NCBI GenBank assembly: GCA_964421785.1
Contig: CAYQZG010000002.1
Location: 1 to 64,000 of the forward strand
Direction: 5' to 3'
Length of the DNA: 64,000 nt
Source of the DNA: SKLM01 sp964421785
Lineage (GTDB): Bacteria > Chloroflexota > Anaerolineae > B4-G1
A model generated the notes under the pieces. That model saw only the letters and a program-made list of their open reading frames with translations. It made no database searches and had not been told where the DNA came from. This document shows, piece by piece, positions 24,319-33,677 of this stretch; the first letter of the stretch is position 1, and each line of letters begins with the position of its first letter. The translations under genes were made by a program, and so were the position numbers.

Positions 24319-26059
24319 TCCGCTGCGGCGTGTGTTGACGATCGATCTCTCCCGCCGCCGCTCCTGGGTTGAGGAGCGGCCTGATCTCTTTGAGCGGAAC
24401 CTGGGCGGGGCCGGGGTGGCGAGCCAGCTGTTGGGGGAGGAGTGTCCGACGGGTGCCGATCCCCTCAGCCCGGAGAACCCGATCGTGTTCGCCGTCGGAC
24501 CGTTGGTTGGCCTTTTCCCTATGGCCTCCAAGACGGTGTCGATGTTCAAGTCGCCGCATACGGGAGAGCTGGGGGAGAGCCACGCCGGGGGGAGAAGCGC
24601 CGTGGCCATCCGTCTGGCCGGGTACGGAGCGATGGTCATCCGCGGCGCCAGCACCATGCCCGTCTACCTGGTCATCGACGGGGATCAGGTGCACTTCCGT
24701 GACGCCTCCGCTCTGTGGGGCATGCGCTCTAGCTACACCGTGGGAGATATCCTCCGCGAGCGAGAGCCCGGCTCTGGCTACCGCACCATCATGCGCATCG
24801 GACGGGCCGGAGAGCGGTGCGTCTCCTACGCCTGCGTTATCACCGAGACGTACCGGCACTTTGGACGGCTGGGGCTGGGGGCGGTCTTCGGCAGCAAGCG
24901 GCTGAAGGGTATGGTCATCATCGGCGATCGCTCGTTGGATGTGGCGGATCGCCGGGCCTACCGCCAAACCTACGACGCGATCTTCAACGCCGCCACCAAG
25001 TCCGAGCTGATGCGGAAGTACCACGATCTGGGCACGCCAATGAACGTCCTGCCCTTGAACGAGATGGGCGCGCTGCCGACGCGAAATCTGCAGCAAGCTC
25101 GCTTTGAGGAAGCCGAGGCTATCTCGGGCGAGCTCATGGCGCAGCAGTATCTGGGCCGGCGGCTGGCCTGCGCGCACTGCCCGGTGGCCTGCATTCATCT
25201 GGCCGCCCTGCGCGTCCCCCATCCTGACGAGCCGTACTTCTATAAGACATCTATGCTGGGCTACGACTACGAACCGATCTACGCCTTGGGCAGCATGGTC
25301 GGTGGCTCGGACGTGAGCGGGATGCTGCGGCTGATGGACGAGGTGGAGGTCCAGGGGCTGGACGCGATGAGCACGGGCGTGGTGCTCGCTTGGGCGACGG
25401 AGGCCCTGGAAAGTGGGATCATCTCCACAGAGGAGACCGACGGGCTCGAGCTGGGATGGGGTGACTATGAGACTTACATCGAGGCTGCCCGGCGCATCGT
25501 GGGCCAACCCACCGACTTCTACCGAGCGCTGGCGGGCGGCGTGGAGCACGCCGCTTCGGTCTACGGTGGAGAGGGTTTCGCTCTCGCCTTCGGGGGGAAC
25601 GAGATGCCAGGGTACCACACGGGACCGGCAGCTCATATGACCTATCTGACCGGTGCGCGCCACAGTCACCTGGACAGCGGTGGGTACGGTGTGGATCAGA
25701 GGGCAGCCGGCAAGGATGAGGTCCTTGACCCCGAGGGGGTGGCCGATTCCCTGCTGGAGGAGGAGCGCTGGCGACAAGTGCTCGCTAGCCTGGTGGTCTG
25801 CTTCTTCGCCCGCGGCGTCTATACTATGGATAGGGTTCGGCGCGCTCTTTCAGTAGCGGGGATCGATCGCTCTGAGGATGACCTGCTCGAGCTGGGCGCC
25901 GAAGTTTTGCGCCAGAAATACGACTTCAAGGTGCGGGAAGGGTTCGACGCCGAGGCATTGCGCATCCCCGAGCGCATCCTGGAGACCCGATCTCCGTTGG
26001 GTGAGCTTAATCAGGACTTCCTGCGGCAGGCGATCCATCACTTCGTGGAGAATGTGTAG
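24305..26059 (+). CDS. Aldehyde:ferredoxin oxidoreductase (tungstopterin enzyme)
   Basis: A 584-residue AOR-family protein, which binds a W/Mo-bispterin and one [4Fe-4S] cluster. LTIDLSRRRSWVEERPDLFERN and NLGGAGVASQLL are the typical N-terminus. The GELGESHAGGRSAVAIRLAGY and ASTMPVYLVIDG regions are characteristic. CAHCPVACIHLA contributes cluster Cys, and RHSHLDSGGYGVDQ replaces the common pterin-site block. It oxidises aldehydes to acids or the reverse with ferredoxin. The substrate is unknown. The gene starts within the upstream polyferredoxin. Confidence 0.92.
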   Translation: MLKRDPLRRVLTIDLSRRRSWVEERPDLFERNLGGAGVASQLLGEECPTGADPLSPENPIVFAVGPLVGLFPMASKTVSMFKSPHTGELGESHAGGRSAVAIRLAGYGAMVIRGASTMPVYLVIDGDQVHFRDASALWGMRSSYTVGDILREREPGSGYRTIMRIGRAGERCVSYACVITETYRHFGRLGLGAVFGSKRLKGMVIIGDRSLDVADRRAYRQTYDAIFNAATKSELMRKYHDLGTPMNVLPLNEMGALPTRNLQQARFEEAEAISGELMAQQYLGRRLACAHCPVACIHLAALRVPHPDEPYFYKTSMLGYDYEPIYALGSMVGGSDVSGMLRLMDEVEVQGLDAMSTGVVLAWATEALESGIISTEETDGLELGWGDYETYIEAARRIVGQPTDFYRALAGGVEHAASVYGGEGFALAFGGNEMPGYHTGPAAHMTYLTGARHSHLDSGGYGVDQRAAGKDEVLDPEGVADSLLEEERWRQVLASLVVCFFARGVYTMDRVRRALSVAGIDRSEDDLLELGAEVLRQKYDFKVREGFDAEALRIPERILETRSPLGELNQDFLRQAIHHFVENV

Positions 26060-26088
26060 ATACGGCGACGATCTATCGCGCGATAGAG

Positions 26089-26204
26089 CGATAAAGCGAT
26101 TGGCTGGGCGCGGTCAGCGGCTTAGCTGCGCACGCTTGGTGATAGAGCGGGTCGCGGGCGACCTCGCTCACGCTGCGCTTACGGCGATTTCGCCCAGGCA
26201 CCTT
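26089..26204. repeat. Composite repeat block after AOR (families C, D and A)
   Basis: Contains AGCGATTGGCTGGGCGCGGTCAGCGGCTTAGCTGCGCACGC, written here in two overlapping words: GCGATTGGCTGGGCGC and AGCGGCTTAGCTGCGCACGC. CTGCGCTTACGGCG and TTTCGCCCAGGCACCTT follow. The same words recur at 27148-27185, 47518-47638 and 56423-56492. No gene lies here. Confidence 0.8.
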
Positions 26205-26271
26205 GAATGGCCTATGGCTCTCAAGGATTGCCGAGAATGGGTGTCTCAGTGTAGACTACGCGAGGTAGTGT

Positions 26272-27183
26272 ATGACTCTCTACGGTGGCATTGAAGCGGG
26301 CGGCACCAAATTCGTCTGCGCGGTAGGCAGCGGTCCGGAGGACATTCGGGCTGAGGAGCGGTTCCCTACCACGACACCAGGCGAGACAATTGAGCGCGCC
26401 ATTGACTTCTTGCGACCTCATCGGTTGGACCTGACGGCCGTCGGGGTTGCCTCGTTCGGCCCGGTCGACCTCGATCCGCGCTCGCCTCGCTATGGTTTCA
26501 TCACCACCACGCCTAAACCCGGCTGGGCGCAGACCGACATCGTCGGGGCTATCCGGCGAGCGCTGGATCTGCCGGTGGGCTTCGACACGGACGTGAACGG
26601 CGCAGCTCTGGGCGAGCATCGCTGGGGCGCGGCGCAGGGGCTGAATACATTCATCTACCTCACCATCGGTACTGGCATCGGAGGTGGGGGTATGGTGGGG
26701 GGGCAGCTGATGCACGGTTTGATCCACCCGGAGATGGGGCACATTCTTCTGCCCCACGATTGGGAGGCGGATCCTTTTCCCGGCATCTGTCCCTTTCATG
26801 GCGATTGCCTGGAAGGGCTGGCAACGGGGCCGGCCTTGGAGGCCCGTTGGGGCCAGCCAGCGGACACGCTGCCGCCGGACCATTCGGCGTGGCCACTTGA
26901 GGCGCGCTATCTGGCACTGGGCCTGATCAACGTGATCTGCACCATCTCGCCGCAGCGCATCATCATAGGGGGCGGCGTGATGAACCAGCAGCAGCTGTTT
27001 CCGATGGTGCGGATGGACGTGCAGGAGCTCCTCAATGGCTACGTGCAGGCGCCGGAGATCCTGGAGGACATCAATGCTTACATCGTGCCGCCAGCGCTGG
27101 GAGGCCGCGCCGGGGTGCTGGGTGCCATCGCACTGGCAGCAAGCGGGAAGGCGATTGGCTGGGCGGGGCCAGCTTGGCGATAG
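26272..27183 (+). CDS. ROK-family sugar kinase, probable fructokinase
   Basis: A 303-residue ROK kinase. YGGIEAGGTKFVCA is the ATP phosphate loop, FGPVDLDPRSPRYG and TDVNGAALGE (catalytic Asp) are fructokinase-like, and IGTGIGGGGMVGG follows. HILLPHD and CPFHGDCLEG form the ROK zinc site. It sits beside a GH32 invertase remnant, which supports fructose as substrate. The C-terminal tail GKAIGWAGPAWR is encoded by a dispersed repeat (27148-27185) that supplies the stop codon. Confidence 0.9.
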   Translation: MTLYGGIEAGGTKFVCAVGSGPEDIRAEERFPTTTPGETIERAIDFLRPHRLDLTAVGVASFGPVDLDPRSPRYGFITTTPKPGWAQTDIVGAIRRALDLPVGFDTDVNGAALGEHRWGAAQGLNTFIYLTIGTGIGGGGMVGGQLMHGLIHPEMGHILLPHDWEADPFPGICPFHGDCLEGLATGPALEARWGQPADTLPPDHSAWPLEARYLALGLINVICTISPQRIIIGGGVMNQQQLFPMVRMDVQELLNGYVQAPEILEDINAYIVPPALGGRAGVLGAIALAASGKAIGWAGPAWR

Positions 27184-27189
27184 AGACGG

Positions 27190-27425
27190 CACTATCCATT
27201 TAGGCCATGCGGTTAGCGATGATCTGGTGGACTGGGAGGATCTGCTTATGGCGCTGGCACCCACGCCAGATTGATCGGTCGCCTGAGACTGCGGTGTTCG
27301 GGGGACGAACAGGAGCAGACGCGCATCGTCTACCGATCGGCAGAGGGGCATTTGGTCATCGAGGTGGTGGGACAAGTAGATAAGCTGTTGACTGCAGACA
27401 TTGACAGGCGAGGCGTGCTCGGAGC
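27190..27425 (+). pseudogene. Internally deleted GH32 invertase/sucrase remnant
   Basis: Bases ending at 27274 encode GHAVSDDLVDWEDL and LMALAPTPD, the substrate-binding N-terminal motif of GH32 enzymes. Right after it, in another frame, RLRCSGDEQEQTRIVYRSAE resembles the GH32 C-terminal beta-sandwich. The roughly 400 residues expected between them are gone. The remnant follows the fructokinase gene directly, so the locus was probably a sucrose-use operon that decayed. Confidence 0.7.
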
Positions 27426-27481
27426 AGTGACGCCGTACGATGTGGACAAAGGGGACAAAAGGCATCCCAAGGAGAAAGGAT

Positions 27482-28615
27482 ATGTCAAGCATAAGAGATG
27501 AGATCGCCCCTGGCGTTGTGACTGGGGATGATGTGCAAACGCTTCTGGCCTTCGCCAAAGCGGAGGGGTTCGCTCTACCCGCTGTGAACGTGGTGGGCAC
27601 CAACACCGTCAATGCCGCCCTGGAGACGGCCCGAGAGGTCAACTCGCCGATCATGATTCAGTTCTCAAACGGTGGTGCTAAGTTTTTTGCCGGTAGGGGG
27701 TTGGGTAACGAGAATCAACGGGCGGCCATCGCGGGAGCTGTGTCTGGCGCCCAGCACGTGCGTCAAATGGCGCGATTGTACGGCGTCTCCGTCATCGTGC
27801 ATACCGACCACGCCGCGAGGAAGCTGCTTCCCTGGATTGACGGCTTGCTGGATGCAGGCGAAGCGTACTATGAGGAGCACGGTGAGCCCCTATACAGTTC
27901 GCACATGCTCGACCTGTCGGAGGAACCACTGGAGGAGAACGTCGAGACGTGCAAGCGGTATCTGGAGCGCATGAGCAGGATCGATATGACTCTGGAGCTC
28001 GAGTTGGGCATCACCGGTGGCGAAGAGGACGGCGTGGATCACAGCGGCCTCGACAGCTCTCGCCTGTACACGCAGCCCGAGGAGGTGGCCTACGCGTACC
28101 AGGAGTTGATGGAGGTCAGCGACAAGTTTACCATCGCCGCCGCCTTCGGGAACGTCCACGGGGTGTACAAGCCCGGCGCCGTGACGCTGCGTCCCAAGAT
28201 CCTGCATAACTGCCAGGAATACATTGAGGAGAAGCTAGGCACGGACGGCAAGCCGGTCAACTTCGTGTTCCACGGCGGTTCGGGATCGAGCCTGGCTGAC
28301 ATCCGGGAGGCTGTCTCCTACGGTGTGGTCAAGTTCAACATCGATACCGACACCCAGTGGGCTTTCTGGGATGGGGTGAGGAGGTATGTCCGGGAGAATG
28401 AAGCGTATCTACAGAGCCAAATCGGCAACCCGGAAGGTGATGACCTCCCCAATAAGAAGTACTATGATCCTCGAGTATGGTTGAGACAGGGCGAGGAGTC
28501 CTTCAAGGCCCGATTGAGGAGAGCCTTCGAGGACTTGAACAACGTGAATACCCTGGCAGGACAGGTACCGGTGGGAGGTGGCCGAGAGCGGCCCGAGGAC
28601 GGGCTTGACGGATGA
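27482..28615 (+). CDS. fbaA: Class II fructose-1,6-bisphosphate aldolase (FbaA type)
   Basis: A 377-residue zinc aldolase. FALPAVNVVGTNTVNAALE is the N-terminal signature, VHTDHAAR holds the catalytic Asp and zinc His, and ELELGITGGEEDGV is the metal-binding Glu region. GNVHGVY and FHGGSGSS complete the site. The ATG at 27482 has AAGGAG upstream. The C-terminal GGGRERPEDGLDG looks like an added tail. The stop codon overlaps the hydrogenase small-subunit start (ATGA), an unexpected coupling. Confidence 0.94.
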   Translation: MSSIRDEIAPGVVTGDDVQTLLAFAKAEGFALPAVNVVGTNTVNAALETAREVNSPIMIQFSNGGAKFFAGRGLGNENQRAAIAGAVSGAQHVRQMARLYGVSVIVHTDHAARKLLPWIDGLLDAGEAYYEEHGEPLYSSHMLDLSEEPLEENVETCKRYLERMSRIDMTLELELGITGGEEDGVDHSGLDSSRLYTQPEEVAYAYQELMEVSDKFTIAAAFGNVHGVYKPGAVTLRPKILHNCQEYIEEKLGTDGKPVNFVFHGGSGSSLADIREAVSYGVVKFNIDTDTQWAFWDGVRRYVRENEAYLQSQIGNPEGDDLPNKKYYDPRVWLRQGEESFKARLRRAFEDLNNVNTLAGQVPVGGGRERPEDGLDG

Positions 28616-29490
28616 AGCGGTTTGCCGTACTGCAGCTTTCTGGGTGCGCCGGCTGCGAGGTGTCGCTCCTCAACGCCGAGGCGTGGGTGGACCGATATCG
28701 GCTGGTCTACATGCCTCTGGTGGTCTCGGCCTACACCGTGCCAGAGGTGGACATGTTGCTGGTGAGCGGCGGCGTGCGCACAGATGAGGATCTATACAAT
28801 CTCCGCCGCGCGGTGGAGGGGGCAGACCAGGTCGTTGCTGTCGGGACCTGTGCTATCTCCGGCGGCGTCGCCAGCCTGGGCGATCGCGACGAGGTACGCG
28901 AGCTGTTCCTGGCCCAGGCTGAGCGGCGTCACGTGCCACGTCTGCTGCCCAAGTGCCATCCCATCGATGCTATGGTCGAGGTCGATCGCTATCTGCCTGG
29001 CTGCCCGCCGACGCCAGATCTGTTTATGGCTGTCCTGCGTGACGACTCCGATTTCGAGCCCGCCCGGAATGTCTGCCGGGAGTGCGGCCGAAGGAAGCTA
29101 CGGGACATGAAGCCCGATCATCTGGTTGGCTTCCAGCGCGTCCAGATAGAAGGTGAGGTGATGCCCGACATCTGCTTGATCAATCAGGGCTACCTGTGTG
29201 TCGGGTCCTCGACCCGAGGCGGCTGCAACGCACCTTGCACTCGCGCAGGTCATCCATGCGTCGGCTGCCGCGGTCCGTCCGATGCCTTCATCGAGAGAGG
29301 ATCAGAGGCCTGGCTGTCCAGTATTAAGCGCGTCTTCGGGAAGATGACGGACGTCCCGGAGGAGGAGCTCGACCGGGCGCTGCGCTCGCCGCAGCTGGCG
29401 CTCTTCCTCTTCCAGTTCTCCGACTACGCCCGTGGCGACGGTTACGCCGGTGGGGACCGGCCTCCGAGGCCGAGAGATAAGGTGCTGTGA
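28612..29490 (+). CDS. [NiFe] hydrogenase small subunit, group 3-like (MvhG type)
   Basis: A 292-residue cytoplasmic small subunit without a Tat signal. LSGCAGCEVSLL binds the proximal [4Fe-4S] cluster with GTCAISGG and GCPPTPD. The C-terminal CLINQGYLCVGSSTRGGCNA and CVGCRGP segments supply further clusters. It overlaps fbaA by four bases and is followed two bases later by the large subunit. No MvhD/HdrA, HoxFU or F420 subunit lies nearby, so the redox partner may be the polyferredoxin/AOR system (inference). Confidence 0.88.
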   Translation: MKRFAVLQLSGCAGCEVSLLNAEAWVDRYRLVYMPLVVSAYTVPEVDMLLVSGGVRTDEDLYNLRRAVEGADQVVAVGTCAISGGVASLGDRDEVRELFLAQAERRHVPRLLPKCHPIDAMVEVDRYLPGCPPTPDLFMAVLRDDSDFEPARNVCRECGRRKLRDMKPDHLVGFQRVQIEGEVMPDICLINQGYLCVGSSTRGGCNAPCTRAGHPCVGCRGPSDAFIERGSEAWLSSIKRVFGKMTDVPEEELDRALRSPQLALFLFQFSDYARGDGYAGGDRPPRPRDKVL

Positions 29491-29491
29491 G

Positions 29492-30850
29492 ATGCCAACC
29501 TTGACCTTTCCCCTTAGCCGCATCGAGGGTCACGCCCGGGTCGTCATTGAGGTGCACGACGGCGAGGTCGTTTCGGCGCACTTCAAGGCCATGGAGATCC
29601 GCGGCTTCCGCTACTTCGTGCAGGGCGTGCCGGCTGAGCAGATGCCCATCATCGTGCCACGCATCTGCGGCGTCTGCTCCACGGCCCATCACGTCGCCAG
29701 TGTGGAGGCGCTGGAGGACGCCTACGGCGTCACCCCGCCGCCCCTGGCGCGCGATATCCGGGAGTTGCTGCTGTTGGGTCAGATCATTCAGAACCAGGCT
29801 ACGTCGGTGTTCTTCTTCACCATGCCGGACCGCTTGGGCGTCTCCAGCATCTTTGGGTCGGCCGAGGATGCCGTTTCACTTCCCTTTCCGGCCGCTGCGC
29901 TTACGGCGGATGAGGCAGGCGACCGGCAGGCGCAGGCCGTGCTCGCCACGCGGGCGCTTCAAGTGCGGAAAGCCGGCACCGACCTTATCTCGCTGGCGGG
30001 CGGACAGTTCATCCACCCGGTCAAAGCAGTTGTCGGTGGCGTGACCAGTGGCATCGAGCCCGAGGCAGCCGCCGATATGCGTCAGCAGATCGCCGAAGCG
30101 CTCCCCGTTGCCTGCGAGCTCTTCGACTTCTACTGGAAGATCTCCTTCGACCTTCGCGATCGCATCGGCACCTGGGGCGACGACGCGCCGGCGCATTACA
30201 TCGCAGCCACTGGAGACGAGTGTCCGAACTACGACGGAGATAGTATCCGCGTGCTCCACCCCGATGGCGTCGAGTGCGAGAGTTTCCCCGCTCGGGATTT
30301 CCGTGATTACCTTACCTTCGAGGAGACCGACTACAGCTACGCTGGGCGGACGAGCTATCAGGGTGAGGTGATGCGGGCTAACAGCCTGGCGCGGATCAAT
30401 ATGACACGCCGGATGGGCACGCCATGCGCCGACGGGTACCTGACCCAGTTCCGAGAGATATTTGGAGAGCCGGCCCACGCCATTCTGCTCTTCGACCTGG
30501 GCCGCGGCATTGAGCTGGTCTACGCGCTGGAGCGGGCGATGGAGATCCTAGAGAGGTCTCTTAAAGGTGAGGAGACCGCCGTCCCCCACACGCCGCGCGA
30601 TGGAGAGGGGTATGGGCTGGTCGAGGCGCCGCGTGGTCCTCTGATCCACCACTACCGCATTCGTGACGGTTTCATCGATGAGGCGGAGTTCATCATCCCC
30701 ACGGTGCACAACGCCTTGGCCATCGAGCGAGCGCTGCGCGTGGCGGCCCGACGCTACATCACCCCGGAGCGGGTGGACATGGAGTTAGAGCACGCGGTGG
30801 GGCGCGTCGTGCGCGCTTTTGATCCCTGCATTGCTTGTGCAACGCATTGA
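29492..30850 (+). CDS. [NiFe] hydrogenase large subunit lacking the C-terminal extension
   Basis: A 452-residue catalytic subunit. RICGVC near residue 62 and DPCIACATH at the extreme end are the two Ni-binding CxxC motifs. The protein stops right after this His. Most NiFe large subunits carry a 15-25-residue tail there, which a maturation protease removes. Starting at ATG 29492 gives MPTLTFPLSRIEGHARV, the normal start. AAALTADEAGD (about 133-143) is encoded by a family C word, CCGCTGCGCTTACGGCGG. With the small subunit it should oxidise or evolve H2 in the cytoplasm. Confidence 0.9.
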   Translation: MPTLTFPLSRIEGHARVVIEVHDGEVVSAHFKAMEIRGFRYFVQGVPAEQMPIIVPRICGVCSTAHHVASVEALEDAYGVTPPPLARDIRELLLLGQIIQNQATSVFFFTMPDRLGVSSIFGSAEDAVSLPFPAAALTADEAGDRQAQAVLATRALQVRKAGTDLISLAGGQFIHPVKAVVGGVTSGIEPEAAADMRQQIAEALPVACELFDFYWKISFDLRDRIGTWGDDAPAHYIAATGDECPNYDGDSIRVLHPDGVECESFPARDFRDYLTFEETDYSYAGRTSYQGEVMRANSLARINMTRRMGTPCADGYLTQFREIFGEPAHAILLFDLGRGIELVYALERAMEILERSLKGEETAVPHTPRDGEGYGLVEAPRGPLIHHYRIRDGFIDEAEFIIPTVHNALAIERALRVAARRYITPERVDMELEHAVGRVVRAFDPCIACATH

Positions 30851-30900
30851 GGTGCTCACGGTGCCTGGCACTTGACCCAGCGTGCGGCAGACTGGGGTGG

Positions 30901-30939
30901 GCAAGGTGCGTCGCACGCACGGAACGTGCAACGCACCTC
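30901..30939. repeat. Family E inverted repeat (GGTGCGTCGCAC / GTGCAACGCACC)
   Basis: Two 12-base arms separated by a short loop, within the 390-base gap between hydrogenase and pgm. Relatives lie at 46391-46493 and inside the MalT-like gene at 52986-53040. The rest of the gap holds a promoter and a family F block (31199-31226). Confidence 0.8.
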
Positions 30940-31091
30940 AGCCACCTTCTTTCAGGAGAGCCAAGTTTAGTTACGTTAAGGAGGTAGCCGCTTCAGCTGC
31001 CATGGCGGTTCCGCCCCCCGTCCTCGGGCCGCTTCCCTGCAGCTTCAACGCCCCGAGTGGGCGGCGTGCGGCTCAAGGTCGATCGCACGAC

Positions 31092-31119
31092 TTGATGAAA
31101 GATCAATATGACGTATACT
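31092..31119 (+). promoter_or_regulatory. Predicted promoter of pgm
   Basis: TTGATG (31092-31097) and TATACT (31114-31119) with a 16-base spacer, about 120 bases before the pgm start. Confidence 0.6.
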
Positions 31120-31241
31120 TGAGCTCGCAGTCGGAGCTAGGCTTCTGGCATGCCCTACACTAACCCGATGATGCGACGCGTCGTCGCCCCAGGAGCAACG
31201 GCGGACGATGGACGGGGGAGAGCGCACCAAGGGAGAGATTA

Positions 31242-32915
31242 ATGAGCGACCATCAACTTGCAGGCAGAAAGGCTCCACCGGAGATTCTGATCAACGTCCC
31301 ACGGTTGGTCTCGGCCTACTACACGGACAGGCCCGATCCTAGGGATCCGGCTCAGCGGATCTCGTTCGGCACCTCCGGTCACCGGGGATCGTCGCTGGAG
31401 CGCAGCTTCAACGAGGGTCACGTCCTGGCTATGTGCCAGGCCATCGCCGAGCTCAGGGCCGCCATGGGTGTGACCGGCCCCCTGTACGCCGGGATGGACA
31501 CGCATGCGCTCTCGGAGCCGGCGCTGCGCACCGCTATCGAGGTGTTCGCGGCCAACGGCGTCGACATCTTTATCCAGGACGATTTCGGCTACACCCCGAC
31601 GCCCGTGATCTCCCATGCCATCCTGACCTACAACCAGGGTCGGTCGACGGGGCTTGCAGATGGCGTGGTCATCACGCCATCCCACAACCCGCCCAGTGAC
31701 GGTGGTTTCAAGTACAATCCGCCGGAGGGCGGTCCGGCCGCGCCCGAGACGACGCGGCAGATCGAGCAGCGCGCCAACGAGATGCTGGAGGATGGCCTCA
31801 GAGCTGTCGAGCGGATCCCTCTGCAGCGGGCGCTTGAGGCGGACACCACACATGGGTACGACTACATCACGCCCTACGTGGAGGATCTGAAGCATGTCGT
31901 GGACGTGGACGTGATAGCCGCGTCCAGGCTGAAGATCGGGGTCGACCCGATGGGTGGCTCCGGCGTGGCGTACTGGGATCCCATCGCCGAGATATATGGG
32001 CTGGATCTTGAGGTGGTGAACCAGGCGGTGGATCCCACCTTCTCGTTTATGACGGTGGATCACGATGGTCAGATTCGCATGGATCCCTCTTCGCGGCACG
32101 CTATGGCGAGCCTGCTGGGGCTCCGCGATCGGTTCGACATTGCCTTCGGCAACGATACGGACTACGACCGGCACGGCATTGTCACCCGTACGGGGGGATT
32201 GATGAACCCCAACCACTATCTGGCGGTAGCGGTCTGGTATCTGTTTCAGAACCGGTCATCGTGGGGGGAGGACCGGCTCGCCCCGGCGGTGGGGAAAACG
32301 CTGGTCTCCAGCTCGATGATTGACCGGGTGGCGGCGCACCTGGGACGCGAACTATGTGAGGTGCCGGTGGGCTTCAAGTGGTTCGTGGACGGGCTGTTGG
32401 AGGGCTGGCTGGGCTTCGGTGGAGAGGAGAGCGCAGGGGCCTCGTTCCTGCGCCAGGATGGCTCGGTCTGGACGACGGACAAGGATGGTCTGCTGCTCGA
32501 TCTGCTGGCTGCGGAGATTACGGCCACGACCGGGCGGGACCCGAGCGAGCACTACGCGGCGCTGGAGGAGCAATTTGGCAGCCCGGTCTATGAGCGGATC
32601 GACACGCTGGCGAGCAAGGCGCAGAAGAAGGCGCTGAAGGAGCTCTCCCCGGAGATGGTGGAGCGGGAGGAGCTGGCGGGGGAGCGGATCGTGGCCAAGC
32701 TGACGCGGGCGCCCTGCAACGACGCGCCCATCGGCGGCTTGAAGGTGGTGACGGAGAACGGCTGGTTTGCGGCACGCCCCTCGGGCACGGAGGACATCTA
32801 CAAGATCTACACGGAGAGCTTCAAAGGATCCGATCACCTGAAGAGCATCCAGGACGGGGCGCGAGAGATCGTGATGGCGGCGTTTGAGGCTGCCGGGGTG
32901 GAAGGTGATCAGTGA
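31242..32915 (+). CDS. pgm: Phosphoglucomutase (alpha-D-glucose specific)
   Basis: A 557-residue phosphohexomutase interconverting glucose-1- and glucose-6-phosphate. ISFGTSGHRGSSLERSFNE is the start of domain 1 and ITPSHNPPSDGGFKYNPPEG contains the phosphorylated Ser. GNDTDYDRHG is the Mg loop, GFGGEESAGASF the sugar loop and ARPSGTEDIYKIY the phosphate loop. It links galactose-derived Glc-1-P to glycolysis and is followed by pyrophosphatase. Confidence 0.95.
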   Translation: MSDHQLAGRKAPPEILINVPRLVSAYYTDRPDPRDPAQRISFGTSGHRGSSLERSFNEGHVLAMCQAIAELRAAMGVTGPLYAGMDTHALSEPALRTAIEVFAANGVDIFIQDDFGYTPTPVISHAILTYNQGRSTGLADGVVITPSHNPPSDGGFKYNPPEGGPAAPETTRQIEQRANEMLEDGLRAVERIPLQRALEADTTHGYDYITPYVEDLKHVVDVDVIAASRLKIGVDPMGGSGVAYWDPIAEIYGLDLEVVNQAVDPTFSFMTVDHDGQIRMDPSSRHAMASLLGLRDRFDIAFGNDTDYDRHGIVTRTGGLMNPNHYLAVAVWYLFQNRSSWGEDRLAPAVGKTLVSSSMIDRVAAHLGRELCEVPVGFKWFVDGLLEGWLGFGGEESAGASFLRQDGSVWTTDKDGLLLDLLAAEITATTGRDPSEHYAALEEQFGSPVYERIDTLASKAQKKALKELSPEMVEREELAGERIVAKLTRAPCNDAPIGGLKVVTENGWFAARPSGTEDIYKIYTESFKGSDHLKSIQDGAREIVMAAFEAAGVEGDQ

Positions 32916-32997
32916 TCAGTGGCGGGGTGTCCATGCTCGCTCAGTGCTTTGACTCTCGTCTAGTTGTTCGTTTGAGGGGCTGAAAGGAGTTGGTACG

Positions 32998-33609
32998 ATG
33001 TCATTTCCCAAGCCGTTCTACCGCTGGAGACCTCACCCCTGGCACGGGTTGGAGGTGGGGCCAGATCCGCCGCACATTGTGCACGCCTACATTGAGATCA
33101 CGCCGTTCGATCTGATCAAGTATGAGATCGATAAGAGGACGGGGTATATGTGGGTTGATCGACCGCAGCGGACATCCTCGCACCCGCCGACGCTGTATGG
33201 TTTCATTCCGCGCACCTACTGTGGGCGCCGGGTGAATGATCTTTCGCCGAAGGCCAAGGGGGGGGATGGGGATCCGCTGGATATCTGTGTGATCAGCGAG
33301 CGGCCGATGAATCGCTCGGAGGTGATCTTGAGCGCCCGGGTGGTGGGTGTCATACAGGCGATTGACGGCGGAGAGGCGGACGATAAGGTCATCGCCGTCC
33401 TGGAGAACGACCCTTTCTGGAGGAGCGTCGAGGACGTGTCCGACGTGCCTCAAGTGCTGGTGAACCGGTTGGAGCATTATTTCAGCACGTACAAGCTGAT
33501 TCCCGGCGGCGAATCACAGATGTCCATTGAGGAGGTCTGTGACCGCGAGTATGCGCTGAGAGTGGTGCAAGCGGCGATTGAGGACTATGATGAGACGTAC
33601 GGTGGCTAG
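32998..33609 (+). CDS. ppa: Inorganic pyrophosphatase, family I
   Basis: A 203-residue soluble pyrophosphatase. YEIDKRTGYMWVDR, PPTLYGFIPRTYCG and DGDPLDICVISER carry the substrate Lys/Arg and the metal-binding Asp residues. GAAAGGAGTTGG precedes the ATG. It would pull biosynthetic reactions forward by removing PPi. Confidence 0.94.
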   Translation: MSFPKPFYRWRPHPWHGLEVGPDPPHIVHAYIEITPFDLIKYEIDKRTGYMWVDRPQRTSSHPPTLYGFIPRTYCGRRVNDLSPKAKGGDGDPLDICVISERPMNRSEVILSARVVGVIQAIDGGEADDKVIAVLENDPFWRSVEDVSDVPQVLVNRLEHYFSTYKLIPGGESQMSIEEVCDREYALRVVQAAIEDYDETYGG

Positions 33610-33677
33610 ACCGGTAAGCGAATAGGTCCCGCCACCGAGAGGGTCGGCGGGCTCCCACATGAGTTAAGGAGAATTCC

